A DNA stretch of 11,543 nt from Phycisphaerae bacterium (GTDB lineage: Bacteria; Planctomycetota; Phycisphaerae; Phycisphaerales; SM1A02), in the NCBI GenBank assembly GCA_030432455.1, contig JAUIHC010000058.1, positions 1 through 11,543 on the forward strand, read 5' to 3'. The notes under the pieces are model-generated. The model was given only the letters and a program-made list of their open reading frames with translations, did not search any database and was not told the DNA's origin. This document shows positions 1-6,329 of this stretch, in pieces. Within the stretch, counting starts at the first letter, position 1. Every line of letters starts with the position of its first letter. The translations under genes were made by a program, and so were the position numbers.

Positions 1-275
1 TCGCCCCGCTCAAGCTCGCCCTTGAGCACCTCCTCGACCCGCACCTGAAACCTGAACGCCCGCCGCCGGAACTGCCCGTCGCTCGACTCGTCGATCGTGC
101 GCGACTCGACCACGCCGAGCACGATGTCGGTGGCGGTGGCCTCGAGTTGCTCGGGGGTGCGTTGGGGGACTTCGGCTGGCCACCACGGAGTGCACGGAGA
201 AGCACGGAGGGCCGCGGAGGGGAGGAAGAGGGTGGCGAACAGGACGAGGGCGATCGGCAGGATCCGACGCGGCAT
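1..275 (-). CDS. Secreted protein of unknown function, 5' part only
   Basis: This is the first 91 codons of a minus-strand gene that continues past the left edge. It begins at ATG 275-273, with a GAGG 8 nt upstream. The N-terminus (MPRRILPIALVLFATLFLPSA) is a good Sec signal peptide: basic start, then a hydrophobic stretch at about residues 5-22. After it come a short Pro/Trp/Cys-rich segment and a folded-looking part with 'TDIVLGVVESRT' and 'FRFQVRVEEVLKGEL'. That pattern, a beta strand plus 'V.EVLKG', is common in small secreted beta-barrel-like proteins. Family not recognised. Residues about 20-35 are encoded by a CACGGAG repeat arm (181-220), so the signal-peptide/mature junction appears repeat-derived. 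It lies 131 nt downstream of xylA on the same strand and probably has its own start signals. The reading frame is convincing; the function is unknown. Confidence 0.72.
   Translation of the reverse strand, partial: MPRRILPIALVLFATLFLPSAALRASPCTPWWPAEVPQRTPEQLEATATDIVLGVVESRTIDESSDGQFRRRAFRFQVRVEEVLKGELERG
181..220 (+). repeat. CACGGAG-family repeat, left arm (inverted partner at 356-397)
   Basis: The arm contains CCACGGAG, then CACGGAG units, then GCACGGAGGGCC and CGGAG. The reverse complement of 356-397 has the same order: CCACGGAG, a short variable part, CACACGGAGGGCCACGGAG. The two arms form an imperfect inverted repeat separated by about 135 bp. The left arm lies inside the coding sequence of the secreted protein read from the minus strand. 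Confidence 0.7.
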
Positions 276-327
276 CGAACGACCTCGTCGCCGGTGAGCC
301 ATCGATGCGTCCCCTTCCGCCCCCTTC

Positions 328-342
328 GCCTGCTGCGCAGGC
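328..342 (-). terminator. Possible weak hairpin downstream of xylA
   Basis: GCCTGC (328-333), loop TGC, GCAGGC (337-342) form a perfect 6-bp stem about 65 nt after the xylA stop in the direction of minus-strand transcription. No T-run follows, so this is only a possible terminator. Confidence 0.25.
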
Positions 343-355
343 ACCTCCCCTGCCC

Positions 356-397
356 CCACTCCGTGGCCCTCCGTGTGCCTTCGTGTTCTCCGTGGTA
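356..397 (-). repeat. CACGGAG-family repeat, right arm
   Basis: This is the inverted partner of 181-220. It starts 9 nt beyond the xylA stop codon (407-409). Read on the minus strand it gives ACCACGGAG, AACACGAAGG, CACACGGAGGG, CCACGGAGTG. The units match the left arm with a few substitutions and a small length difference. Confidence 0.7.
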
Positions 398-406
398 GTC
401 CCCCCA

Positions 407-1714
407 TCACAGAAACCGGTTGAAGAGATTCTCGAGCATCTCCTGGCGTCCGCTCTCGAGCGGGACCTCGCCGAGGCGTTCGGCCTCGTCGCGGAGATCC
501 GCGAGCGAGCACCGACCGCTCATGATCCGCTGTCCGAGCTCCCCGTCCCAACTGGCGTAGCGATCTCGGACGAACGCATCGAGTCGGCCGTCGGCCTGGA
601 TCGCGGCGGCGATCTCCAGTCCGTGCGCCATCGCGTCCATGCCCGCGATGTGACTGTGGAAGAGATCGACGGGTTCGAAACTCTCGCGGCGGCGCTTCGC
701 ATCGAAGTTGAGTCCGCCGGTCGTGAACCCGCCCATTTTCAGGATGCACCGCATCATGCGGGCGCAGAGCAGCGGATCGGTCGGGAAGTGGTCGGTGTCC
801 CACCCGTTGGTCCACTCGCCCATGTTCGCGTCCACCGAACCGAGCACGCCCGCCTCGATCGCGCTCTCCATCTCGTGCTCCATCGTGTGGCCCGCGAGCC
901 ACGCGTGGTTGGTCTCGAGATTGAGCTTGAAGTGATCGAGCAGGTCGAACTCGCGCAGGAAGCCGAGACACGCCGCAACATCCGAGTCGTACTGGTGCGT
1001 GGTCGGTTCCTTGGGCTTCGGTTCGATGTAGAACTGGCCGGTGAAGCCGATCCGGTGCTTGTGCTCGACCGCGGCGTGCAGGAGTCGGGCGAGCTGGCGG
1101 CGTTCGCGCGGGAGGTCGGTGTTGATGAGCGAGCCGTAGCCTTCGCGGCCGCCCCAGAAGACGTAGCCCTCGCCGCCGAGTCGATGCGTGGCTTCGAGCG
1201 CCGCCTTCACCTGCGCCGCCGCGTGGCAGAACGCCTCGACCCGTGGGCTGGTGGCCGCCCCGCTGGCGTAGCGCGGATGGGTGAAGAGGCATGCGGTGCC
1301 CCAGAGCAGCCGCTTGCCGGTCCGCTGCATCTCGGTCTCGATCGCCTCCACGACGGCATCGAGGTTCCGCTCGCTCTCGGCGATGGTCGCACCCTCGGGC
1401 GCGATGTCGCGGTCGTGGAAGCAGAAGAAGTCGATGTCGATCTTGTCGAGGAACTCGAAGAAGACGCCGACCCGGCGGATCGCGTTGTCGAGCGACTCGC
1501 TGCCGTCGTCCCACGGCATCTGCGCGGTGCCCACGCCGAACGGATCGGCGAGCCCGTTCCGCATGGTGTGCCAGTAGCAGCTCGCGAAGCGGAGGTGATC
1601 CCGCATCGACTTCCCGGCGACGACCTTGTCGGGGTCGTAGCGGCGGAATGCCAGCGGGTTGTCGGAGGCTCGGCCTTCGAAGCGGACACGATCGATCTCA
1701 GGAAACGCGGTCAT
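407..1714 (-). CDS. xylA: Xylose isomerase (class II)
   Basis: The enzyme converts D-xylose to D-xylulose in the cytoplasm using two divalent metal ions. The product is 435 aa, the usual class II length (E. coli about 440). Catalytic and metal residues are all present, each offset by -1 from E. coli: H100 and D103 in FHDRD, E231 and K233 in IEPKPKEP, E267 and H270 in NLETNHA, D295, D306 and D308 in GWDTDHF, D338 in GLNFDAK. The C-terminus matches the family end (SGRQEMLENL). The start is ATG 1714, with GGAG 6 nt upstream. This start overlaps the stop of a short valine-rich ORF (TGATG), which suggests translational coupling. Two normally conserved positions differ: DANRGD reads DANMGE, and EANH reads ETNH. 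No xylulokinase or transporter is visible nearby. Identification is secure. Confidence 0.97.
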   Translation of the reverse strand: MTAFPEIDRVRFEGRASDNPLAFRRYDPDKVVAGKSMRDHLRFASCYWHTMRNGLADPFGVGTAQMPWDDGSESLDNAIRRVGVFFEFLDKIDIDFFCFHDRDIAPEGATIAESERNLDAVVEAIETEMQRTGKRLLWGTACLFTHPRYASGAATSPRVEAFCHAAAQVKAALEATHRLGGEGYVFWGGREGYGSLINTDLPRERRQLARLLHAAVEHKHRIGFTGQFYIEPKPKEPTTHQYDSDVAACLGFLREFDLLDHFKLNLETNHAWLAGHTMEHEMESAIEAGVLGSVDANMGEWTNGWDTDHFPTDPLLCARMMRCILKMGGFTTGGLNFDAKRRRESFEPVDLFHSHIAGMDAMAHGLEIAAAIQADGRLDAFVRDRYASWDGELGQRIMSGRCSLADLRDEAERLGEVPLESGRQEMLENLFNRFL

Positions 1715-1782
1715 CAGGAACTCCAGGGCACGGCCATCACCACGACCACCACCACGATCACGACTTCTACGACTACAACCAT
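1714..1782 (-). CDS. Valine-rich mini-ORF (22 aa) coupled to xylA
   Basis: This reading frame of 22 codons begins at ATG 1782-1780 and ends in a TGA (1716-1714) whose last A is the first base of the xylA ATG. GGGGGAGG lies just upstream, giving a 6-nt spacing to this ATG; an in-frame ATG at 1788 abuts the SD and is less likely. Thirteen of 22 residues are valine, with one Glu and one Ile, followed by Met-Ala-Val-Pro-Trp-Ser-Ser. Valine codons are mixed (GTT, GTA, GTC, GTG), with GTG dominating the second half. It could be a leader peptide that tunes xylA translation, a tiny membrane peptide, or a chance reading of a low-complexity GTN tract. Its SD starts immediately after the TGA of the RuvC-like gene, so all three frames probably share a transcript. 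No known family; expression is inferred only from the SD and the stop-start overlap. Confidence 0.45.
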   Translation of the reverse strand: MVVVVEVVIVVVVVVMAVPWSS

Positions 1783-1788
1783 TCCCAT

Positions 1789-1796
1789 CCTCCCCC
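1789..1796 (-). promoter_or_regulatory. Strong Shine-Dalgarno between the RuvC-like stop and the mini-ORF
   Basis: Read on the minus strand this is GGGGGAGG. It directly follows the TGA at 1799-1797 and lies 6 nt before ATG 1782. It is too far from the xylA ATG (1714) to serve it, and xylA has its own GGAG. Something between the two genes therefore appears to be translated. Confidence 0.55.
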
Positions 1797-2330
1797 TCAG
1801 ATCTTCGGCACCCGATCAAGCAGGTTGACCTCGAGCGCCCCGTGAATCCCCAGCAGTATCGCCTCCGCGGCGTCATGCCGCAGGTCGCCCTTCGGTTTCG
1901 GGGCCCCGCTCCATGCGATCACCCGTCGGGCGAGCCCGTCGGCCTCCTTCTTGGCGATCTCGCCCGATCGCTGCTGCCGCGGCAGCATGAGGGTCTCCCG
2001 CCACGCCGCCGCGTGCACCTGCCGGTAGTCGATCCCCCGGTGGGCGGCCTGCTTCTCCCAGACCTCGGCGATGTCGCCGCCGCCTTCCAGCCAGATCCAC
2101 CCGAGCGGCGGCGACTCCCGCAGGATGCTGGGCACGCCCTTGCGAAGCTCCGCGAGCGATCCGAAGTGCTTCGACCGGTACGACTTCAACCGACCGTCCG
2201 GCCCGTACACCGCGATCCCCGTCCGCAACCCCATGTCCACCGCGAGCAGATGCCGCTGCGACGGCGGCGGCGGGTTGAGCAACACCGGGTTGGGCGGTCG
2301 CTTCTTCTTGTCGTCGTTGCTTTTTTTCAC
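1797..2330 (-). CDS. Small RNase H-fold / RuvC-like protein
   Basis: The predicted product is 177 aa. The pattern is that of an RNase H-like nuclease of the RuvC type. A first strand HLLAVDMGLRTGIAVY carries Asp32 in the D-x-G...TG context. A second strand WIWLEGGGD carries Glu82. A late helix LRHDAAEAILLGIHG carries His152-Asp153, like the H-x-x-D-A helix of RuvC. These would be the metal-binding triad; this is inferred from motif order only. The GTG at 2330 is chosen because codons 2-15 (KKSNDDKKKRPPNP) have the high GC3 of a coding region, but there is no SD, and GTG 2285 is an alternative. The GTG falls inside the end of a CACAGAG repeat. The gene is 82 nt upstream of xylA on the same strand. 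It is shorter and less typical than RuvC itself, so I do not assign ruvC. The substrate is unknown. Confidence 0.75.
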   Translation of the reverse strand: MKKSNDDKKKRPPNPVLLNPPPPSQRHLLAVDMGLRTGIAVYGPDGRLKSYRSKHFGSLAELRKGVPSILRESPPLGWIWLEGGGDIAEVWEKQAAHRGIDYRQVHAAAWRETLMLPRQQRSGEIAKKEADGLARRVIAWSGAPKPKGDLRHDAAEAILLGIHGALEVNLLDRVPKI

Positions 2331-2356
2331 CACAGAGGCACAGAGGGCACAGAGGT
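2328..2356 (+). repeat. CACAGAG-family repeat, left arm
   Basis: CACCACAGAGGCACAGAGGG followed by CACAGAGG. The reverse complement of 2473-2500 matches at nearly every position, so the two arms form a long inverted repeat with about 117 bp between them. The arm contains the likely GTG start of the RuvC-like gene (2330-2328). Confidence 0.8.
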
Positions 2357-2472
2357 TGGAAAGGGGGCACGCTTGAACACCACGTCGAGCATCATGAGAG
2401 ATTCGTAAACGGAGATCGAGCACGGGGTCTGGACGAATTCGCGCCGCATTCGGCGCTTCTCCATCCAACAAC
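2357..2472. other. Spacer between the CACAGAG inverted arms, no gene seen
   Basis: This stretch is lower in GC than its neighbours. Read on the minus strand it is open in one frame across the two arms, but that frame is made mostly of repeat sequence (HRGTEDTE, SVPSVPLW), which is what CACAGAG repeats give when translated. I see no convincing gene, hairpin or promoter here. Its sequence does not resemble the spacer of the CACGGAG pair at 221-355. Confidence 0.5.
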
Positions 2473-2500
2473 TCTCTGTGTCCTCTGTGCCTCTGTGGTC
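2473..2500 (-). repeat. CACAGAG-family repeat, right arm
   Basis: Inverted partner of 2328-2356: on the minus strand it reads GACCACAGAGGCACAGAGGA followed by CACAGAGA. A further single CCACAGAG unit follows at about 2513-2520, between this arm and the fucosidase stop codon. Confidence 0.8.
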
Positions 2501-2535
2501 CATCCAAAGAAGCTCTGTGGTTCGATTCAGACCGT

Positions 2536-4695
2536 TCACTCGCTCGCAAGATCAGCCGATCGCAGCGGTCGTCGCGGGACGCCGGGGCCTTCGAGTTCCA
2601 GTGACAGGTCGAGGCCGCCGGTGGCGTTGAACCACTCGATTCGGATCGGATGCCAGCCGGCCTTGAGCGGCGCCTGGTGCGACTTCTCGATGCGGCCGTG
2701 CAGGCCGTCGTTGTCGATGACCATCTCGCCGTCGAGGTGCAGGCGGCTGCCGTCGTCGCTGGCGAGGCGAAGCGTGTGCACGCCGGTCTCGCGGACCCGC
2801 AGGAATCCTTCGAAGACGAGGCAGCAGTGTTCGTCACGGCTTCGGAACGATGCATCGACGCGGTCGGCGGTCGTGGTCCCGACGGGCTCGCGGCCCGGGA
2901 GATCGTGGAGACTCTGCCAGCCGCCTTCGTACTGCGTGACCGCGAGCACCCCGGGGTTCGGGGCGTCCCAGTCGAGCGGGTGCGCCGGGGTGCGGAGCGT
3001 TTCGGGATCGAACCTCGTGAACGCCGCGTCGGTCACCTTCAGGCTTCGTCGGTCGCCTTCGTACGCGACCGCCTTGAGCACGCAGTCGCCGGAGATGCGG
3101 ATCGGACCGCCCTGATGCCGGGTCGAGGTGCGGTCGGGGGTCGATCCGTCGAGGGTGTAGAAGATCTCGGCCCGGTCCCGATCGCCCGCGAGATAGACAT
3201 CGGTCGAATCGAGGAAGGCGGTCTCGTCCGCGATGATCGCGACCGTCGGCGGGCTCGAGTAGACGCCGATGTGCGACAGGGTCGGCGCCGCGCGGGCGTC
3301 CTCGATCACCACCCGCACACGGTTCGCCATGACCGCCGGGAATGTCACAATGCGGCGATGTCCGATGGTCGTCCCGCGGGCGACCGTGGTCCAGCCGTCC
3401 ACGGTGCGGCACTGCACGCTGAACGCCTCGACCCGCTGACCGAGCGGGATGAACTCGCGGATCTCGACATGATCGACCGGACTCGGACGCTCGAGCGCGA
3501 TCTCGACGGTGCCGGTGTTGGTGCCGTCGTCGGTCGCCCAGAAGGTGTCGGGGTCGCCGTCGGTGGTGCGGGTCGCCGCGAACGGACCGGCGTCGCCCCC
3601 GCGGCTCTGATCGCTCGTCGCGGGACGGCCCGCGGCGAGATCCTCGGCCAGAATCGAGTCGGTCGCCCGCTTGAGTTCGAGCACCGCCGCCGCGTCGTGC
3701 TCGTGCACGAGTCCGCGGCGATCGACCGGGAAGTTCAGCAGCAGGTTCGCCCCGCGGCCGATCGAGCCGTACCAGATCTCGAGCAGCTGATCGAGGTTCT
3801 TCACGCGGTCGTCCTGCGACGCGTGGTAGTACCAGCCCGGTCGGATCGAGACGTCCGCCTCACCCGGAAGCCAGTGCGTGCCGTCGATCTGCCCTTCGTT
3901 GAGTTCGCGATTCCGGCCGGGGATGCCGGGGTAGAACTCGTCGCGCTTCATGAGGTTCCAGTTGGTCTCGCCGACGATGCCGCGTTCGTTGCCGATCCAG
4001 CGGATGTCCGGTCCGGCGTCACTGAAGATGCAGGCGTCGGGCTGGAGTTCGCGGACGACGTCGCGGAAGAGATCGAAGTCGTAGACCTGTCGCTTGCCGT
4101 TGGGCCCTTCGCCGTTCGCACCGTCGAACCAGACCTCGAAGACCGGCCCGTAGTTGGTGAGCACCTCGCGGAGCTGGTCGGCGAAGAACTGGTTGTATTC
4201 GTCGCCCGAACCGTAGAGCGGGTGGTTGCGGTCCCAGGGCGAGAGGTAGACCCCGAAGTCGAGGCCGTACTTGCGGCAGCTCTCGGAGAGGTCCTTGAGC
4301 ACGTCGCCCTTCCCGTCCCGCCACGCGGTCGATTCGACATCGTGCTCGGTGTACGCACTCGGCCAGAGGCAGAAGCCGTCGTGGTGCTTCGCGGTGATGA
4401 TGACCCCGGTCATGCCCGCATCCTTGAACACCCGGCACCACTGGTCGGTGTCCATCGCGGTCGGGTGGAAGGTCTCGGGCGTCTCGTCGCCGTGCCCCCA
4501 CTCCATGTCGGTGAAGGTGTTCATGTTGAAGTGGACGAACGCGTAGGTGCCGCGGTCGTGCCAGGCGAGCTGGCGGGCCGACGGAGTCGGCAGGAGCGGC
4601 GGCGGCGGCGGCGCGGGATCGTCCGCGCGGGCGGCGTCGGTCATGGCGGCGAGTCCGGTGAGCAGGGTCGCGACGAGGATGCAGGGCGTGCGCAT
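2536..4695 (-). CDS. Secreted multidomain GH29 alpha-L-fucosidase
   Basis: The predicted product is 719 aa. It would release L-fucose from glycans outside the cytoplasm. ATG 4695 is chosen because it starts a clear signal peptide (residues about 1-25, ending AARA-DD); a GTG at 4734 would add 13 residues in front, and neither start has a good SD. Residues about 35-345 are the GH29 barrel: KHHDGFCLWPSAY, GVYLSPWDRNHPLYG, then EVWFDGANG with the nucleophile Asp191. Glu243 in IVGETNWN is my candidate for the acid/base. The WPSAY and SPWDRN text resembles the GH29-B (alpha-1,3/4) branch, by memory of plant and bifidobacterial members. Next come an F5/8 type C-like module (about 365-480), a chitobiase-like beta-sandwich (about 483-562, YTLDGSTPD) and a PA14-type module (about 580-710). 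The start is 63 nt below the stop of the HTH gene on the same strand, so co-transcription is possible. Confidence 0.93.
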   Translation of the reverse strand: MRTPCILVATLLTGLAAMTDAARADDPAPPPPPLLPTPSARQLAWHDRGTYAFVHFNMNTFTDMEWGHGDETPETFHPTAMDTDQWCRVFKDAGMTGVIITAKHHDGFCLWPSAYTEHDVESTAWRDGKGDVLKDLSESCRKYGLDFGVYLSPWDRNHPLYGSGDEYNQFFADQLREVLTNYGPVFEVWFDGANGEGPNGKRQVYDFDLFRDVVRELQPDACIFSDAGPDIRWIGNERGIVGETNWNLMKRDEFYPGIPGRNRELNEGQIDGTHWLPGEADVSIRPGWYYHASQDDRVKNLDQLLEIWYGSIGRGANLLLNFPVDRRGLVHEHDAAAVLELKRATDSILAEDLAAGRPATSDQSRGGDAGPFAATRTTDGDPDTFWATDDGTNTGTVEIALERPSPVDHVEIREFIPLGQRVEAFSVQCRTVDGWTTVARGTTIGHRRIVTFPAVMANRVRVVIEDARAAPTLSHIGVYSSPPTVAIIADETAFLDSTDVYLAGDRDRAEIFYTLDGSTPDRTSTRHQGGPIRISGDCVLKAVAYEGDRRSLKVTDAAFTRFDPETLRTPAHPLDWDAPNPGVLAVTQYEGGWQSLHDLPGREPVGTTTADRVDASFRSRDEHCCLVFEGFLRVRETGVHTLRLASDDGSRLHLDGEMVIDNDGLHGRIEKSHQAPLKAGWHPIRIEWFNATGGLDLSLELEGPGVPRRPLRSADLASE

Positions 4696-4758
4696 GCGGA
4701 CAGGGTACGACGGCGGAGGAACGATGTCCGCCACCGCGCGACGAGGCCGATGCTCGTC

Positions 4759-5970
4759 TCAGACGCTCGTCGGATCGGCCAGCGGCCACGAGATGTTGAC
4801 CAGCCCGCCGGTGGGTGGCCACGGAAGCACGAGTCGGTGAACCTCGTAGTCGTCGATGGTCGTTCCCAGCCGCGCCGCGGCTCGGTTTGCGAGGAGTCGA
4901 CACGCCTCCTTCGCGGTCGGGTCGTCGACCTCGCCGGGCGGCGACCAGTCCGATTCGATGGTGGTCAGGGTGGTCGGGATGGGAATGCGGATTCGTCGTC
5001 GTTCCGGCACGGTCAGCTGTCTCGGACGGAAGTCGTGATAGACGGCGGCTTCGGGCTCGCCACCTCGACGAACGTCGTGATGCAGCCAGCACTCCAGCGT
5101 CAGGGTTCGAGTCGGAAGCAGCAGGGGGCATCCCATCTCGCCGCGGTCTCCCGGCGTCGTTCCCACCATGGAGCCGATCGCCTCGGCGTACTCGCCGAAT
5201 CCCAGATGGAGACTCGAGGCACTCCTCGAGGCGGACCCGGTGCCGGGTCGGAGGACATAGGCACGTGGAGACTCGCGGATCTCCGTGTCCTCGACCTGGT
5301 CGGTCCAGTCCGGGTCACTCGCCTCGGGCACTAGGGGCATCGTGGATTCGTCGGACATACCGAGACATCCTCGCTTCGCGTGGAAGGCTCGGTACAGCTC
5401 GACTTCGGCATCCGGACGCCACTGACGCACGCCGCTCAGATGCTGAATGCCCACCATGTTCAGGAGATCACCCTCCGGTCCGGGCGCGAAGAACTGGGCG
5501 GCCAGCAGGTGATCGACCGAGGCGCCGAGGAGAATGGCGTCGCACTCGAATCGCTTTCGGAGTCCCTCGAGCAGACGAGCCCGCATCTGCTCACCGCTCG
5601 ACGACTCGGTCAGCACCGCGATCAGGGCGATCTTCGACGGAGCATGCCTTCGGAGCAGATCTTCGAGTCGATCCTGCGCGACCGCGAACGTCTGGAGACG
5701 GTCGTGATCGACGTCCGTTTCCGAGAGCCGAGCGAGCAGCGCCTGGCGAATCTTGAGGCCGGGCGTCTCGACCCCGATCTCCATGCCGTCCCGAGCGCGG
5801 AGGATCCGACTGATCGCGTGGGCTGCGCCGCGGCCGAGATCGAGCCTTGACGCGATCGCTCGCACGCTGGGGGCCGGTCCGATCTGGTCTCTGAGAAGTT
5901 CCGCAAGCCCCGCTCGCCACGCGAGGAGTGCGGTGAGGATCTCTTCGCGATGGGAGGTCGATTCGGTCAT
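4759..5970 (-). CDS. HTH protein of unknown family (paralog A)
   Basis: The predicted product is 403 aa, soluble, with no signal peptide or membrane segment. Residues about 34-62 (PSVRAIASRLDLGRGAAHAI) look like a winged helix-turn-helix, so DNA binding is likely. The rest (about 105-403) matches no family I recognise. It is shared throughout with the protein at 7068-8276: RRHAPS (107-112), RKRFECDAILLGAS (138-151), FAPGPEG, GDRGEMGCPLLLPT (274-287), CWLHHDVRRGGEPE, and a final W-P-L-A-D-P-T. The start ATG 5970 gives 403 aa against 402 for paralog B and aligns their N-termini; ATG 6024 and GTG 6039 are longer options without an SD. It lies 63 nt upstream of the fucosidase and is divergent from the PEP-CTERM gene, so it may regulate one or both. 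This role is inference. Confidence 0.8.
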   Translation of the reverse strand: MTESTSHREEILTALLAWRAGLAELLRDQIGPAPSVRAIASRLDLGRGAAHAISRILRARDGMEIGVETPGLKIRQALLARLSETDVDHDRLQTFAVAQDRLEDLLRRHAPSKIALIAVLTESSSGEQMRARLLEGLRKRFECDAILLGASVDHLLAAQFFAPGPEGDLLNMVGIQHLSGVRQWRPDAEVELYRAFHAKRGCLGMSDESTMPLVPEASDPDWTDQVEDTEIRESPRAYVLRPGTGSASRSASSLHLGFGEYAEAIGSMVGTTPGDRGEMGCPLLLPTRTLTLECWLHHDVRRGGEPEAAVYHDFRPRQLTVPERRRIRIPIPTTLTTIESDWSPPGEVDDPTAKEACRLLANRAAARLGTTIDDYEVHRLVLPWPPTGGLVNISWPLADPTSV

Positions 5971-6056
5971 CGAGGATCGGTGGACATCATCGAGAGAAAG
6001 GCGATCGCGGGTCCTGAGACGCATGCTTCGGCGGTTCACAGACGACCAACGATAGA

Positions 6057-6076
6057 CGTTCGATGGGCGTTCGATG
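6057..6076 (+). repeat. Tandem 9-bp direct repeat, 11-bp pitch
   Basis: CGTTCGATG occurs at 6057-6065 and again at 6068-6076, about one helical turn apart. It lies upstream of paralog A. It may be a small binding site; no factor is known. Confidence 0.4.
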
Positions 6077-6106
6077 CACGCCCGGGCGATTTCCGAGCGC
6101 TGGAGG

Positions 6107-6120
6107 TGTCATGCATGACA
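6107..6120. promoter_or_regulatory. Perfect 14-bp palindrome, operator-like
   Basis: TGTCATGCATGACA is its own reverse complement over all 14 bases. It lies in the divergent spacer, 137 bp from the start of the HTH gene and 219 bp from the PEP-CTERM start. A dimeric repressor or activator site is the simplest reading; autoregulation by paralog A is a guess. Confidence 0.5.
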
Positions 6121-6166
6121 GCAGGATCCCCGCCGACGGTGGAATCTTGCATCAAATGCCGTGGCA

Positions 6167-6180
6167 TGTCACGCATGACG
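6167..6180. promoter_or_regulatory. Degenerate copy of the 14-bp palindrome
   Basis: TGTCACGCATGACG matches the perfect palindrome at 12 of 14 positions and starts exactly 60 bp after it. The arrangement is what a cooperative pair of operator sites would look like. Confidence 0.45.
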
Positions 6181-6325
6181 AGGGCATCTCGTGGTGCGGC
6201 ACTACCTTCCGCCCTGTTCTCGTTCCCGTTCCCTCATTCGGGTTCACCCATCCCTGTTCACCCCATCTCGTGACGGTCTCCGGGAAGAGTCGTGTTCTTC
6301 CCGCACGCCGTTCGGTTCCCAGCCT

Positions 6326-6329
6326 GGAG
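6326..6329 (+). promoter_or_regulatory. Shine-Dalgarno of the PEP-CTERM gene
   Basis: GGAG lies 9 nt before ATG 6339. It decides the start in favour of the signal-peptide Met rather than upstream in-frame ATGs such as 6063 and 6111. Confidence 0.6.

Noticed and set aside
181..397. CRISPR-like interpretation of the CACGGAG/CACAGAG repeats
   Set aside because: Units are short, degenerate and inverted, with no regular spacers and no cas gene.
305..1828. Long plus-strand frame opposite xylA
   Set aside because: GC-rich shadow of xylA. The minus strand has full catalytic motifs.
2327..2539. Minus-strand frame of 70 codons between the fucosidase and the RuvC-like gene
   Set aside because: Both ends are translated CACAGAG repeat, it overlaps the fucosidase end, and it has no SD.
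2650..5334. Very long plus-strand open frame opposite the fucosidase and paralog A
   Set aside because: An antisense shadow caused by high GC3; composition is Arg/Val/Glu-rich without domains, while the minus strand has clear domains.
6115..6273. A 52-codon plus-strand frame with GGAGG 8 nt before its ATG and a CxxC
   Set aside because: The SD-like site and ATG overlap the palindrome. The C-terminal half reads the pyrimidine-rich tract as low-complexity Pro/Ser/Phe, and there is no family resemblance. Not enough to call a gene, though the SD is notable.
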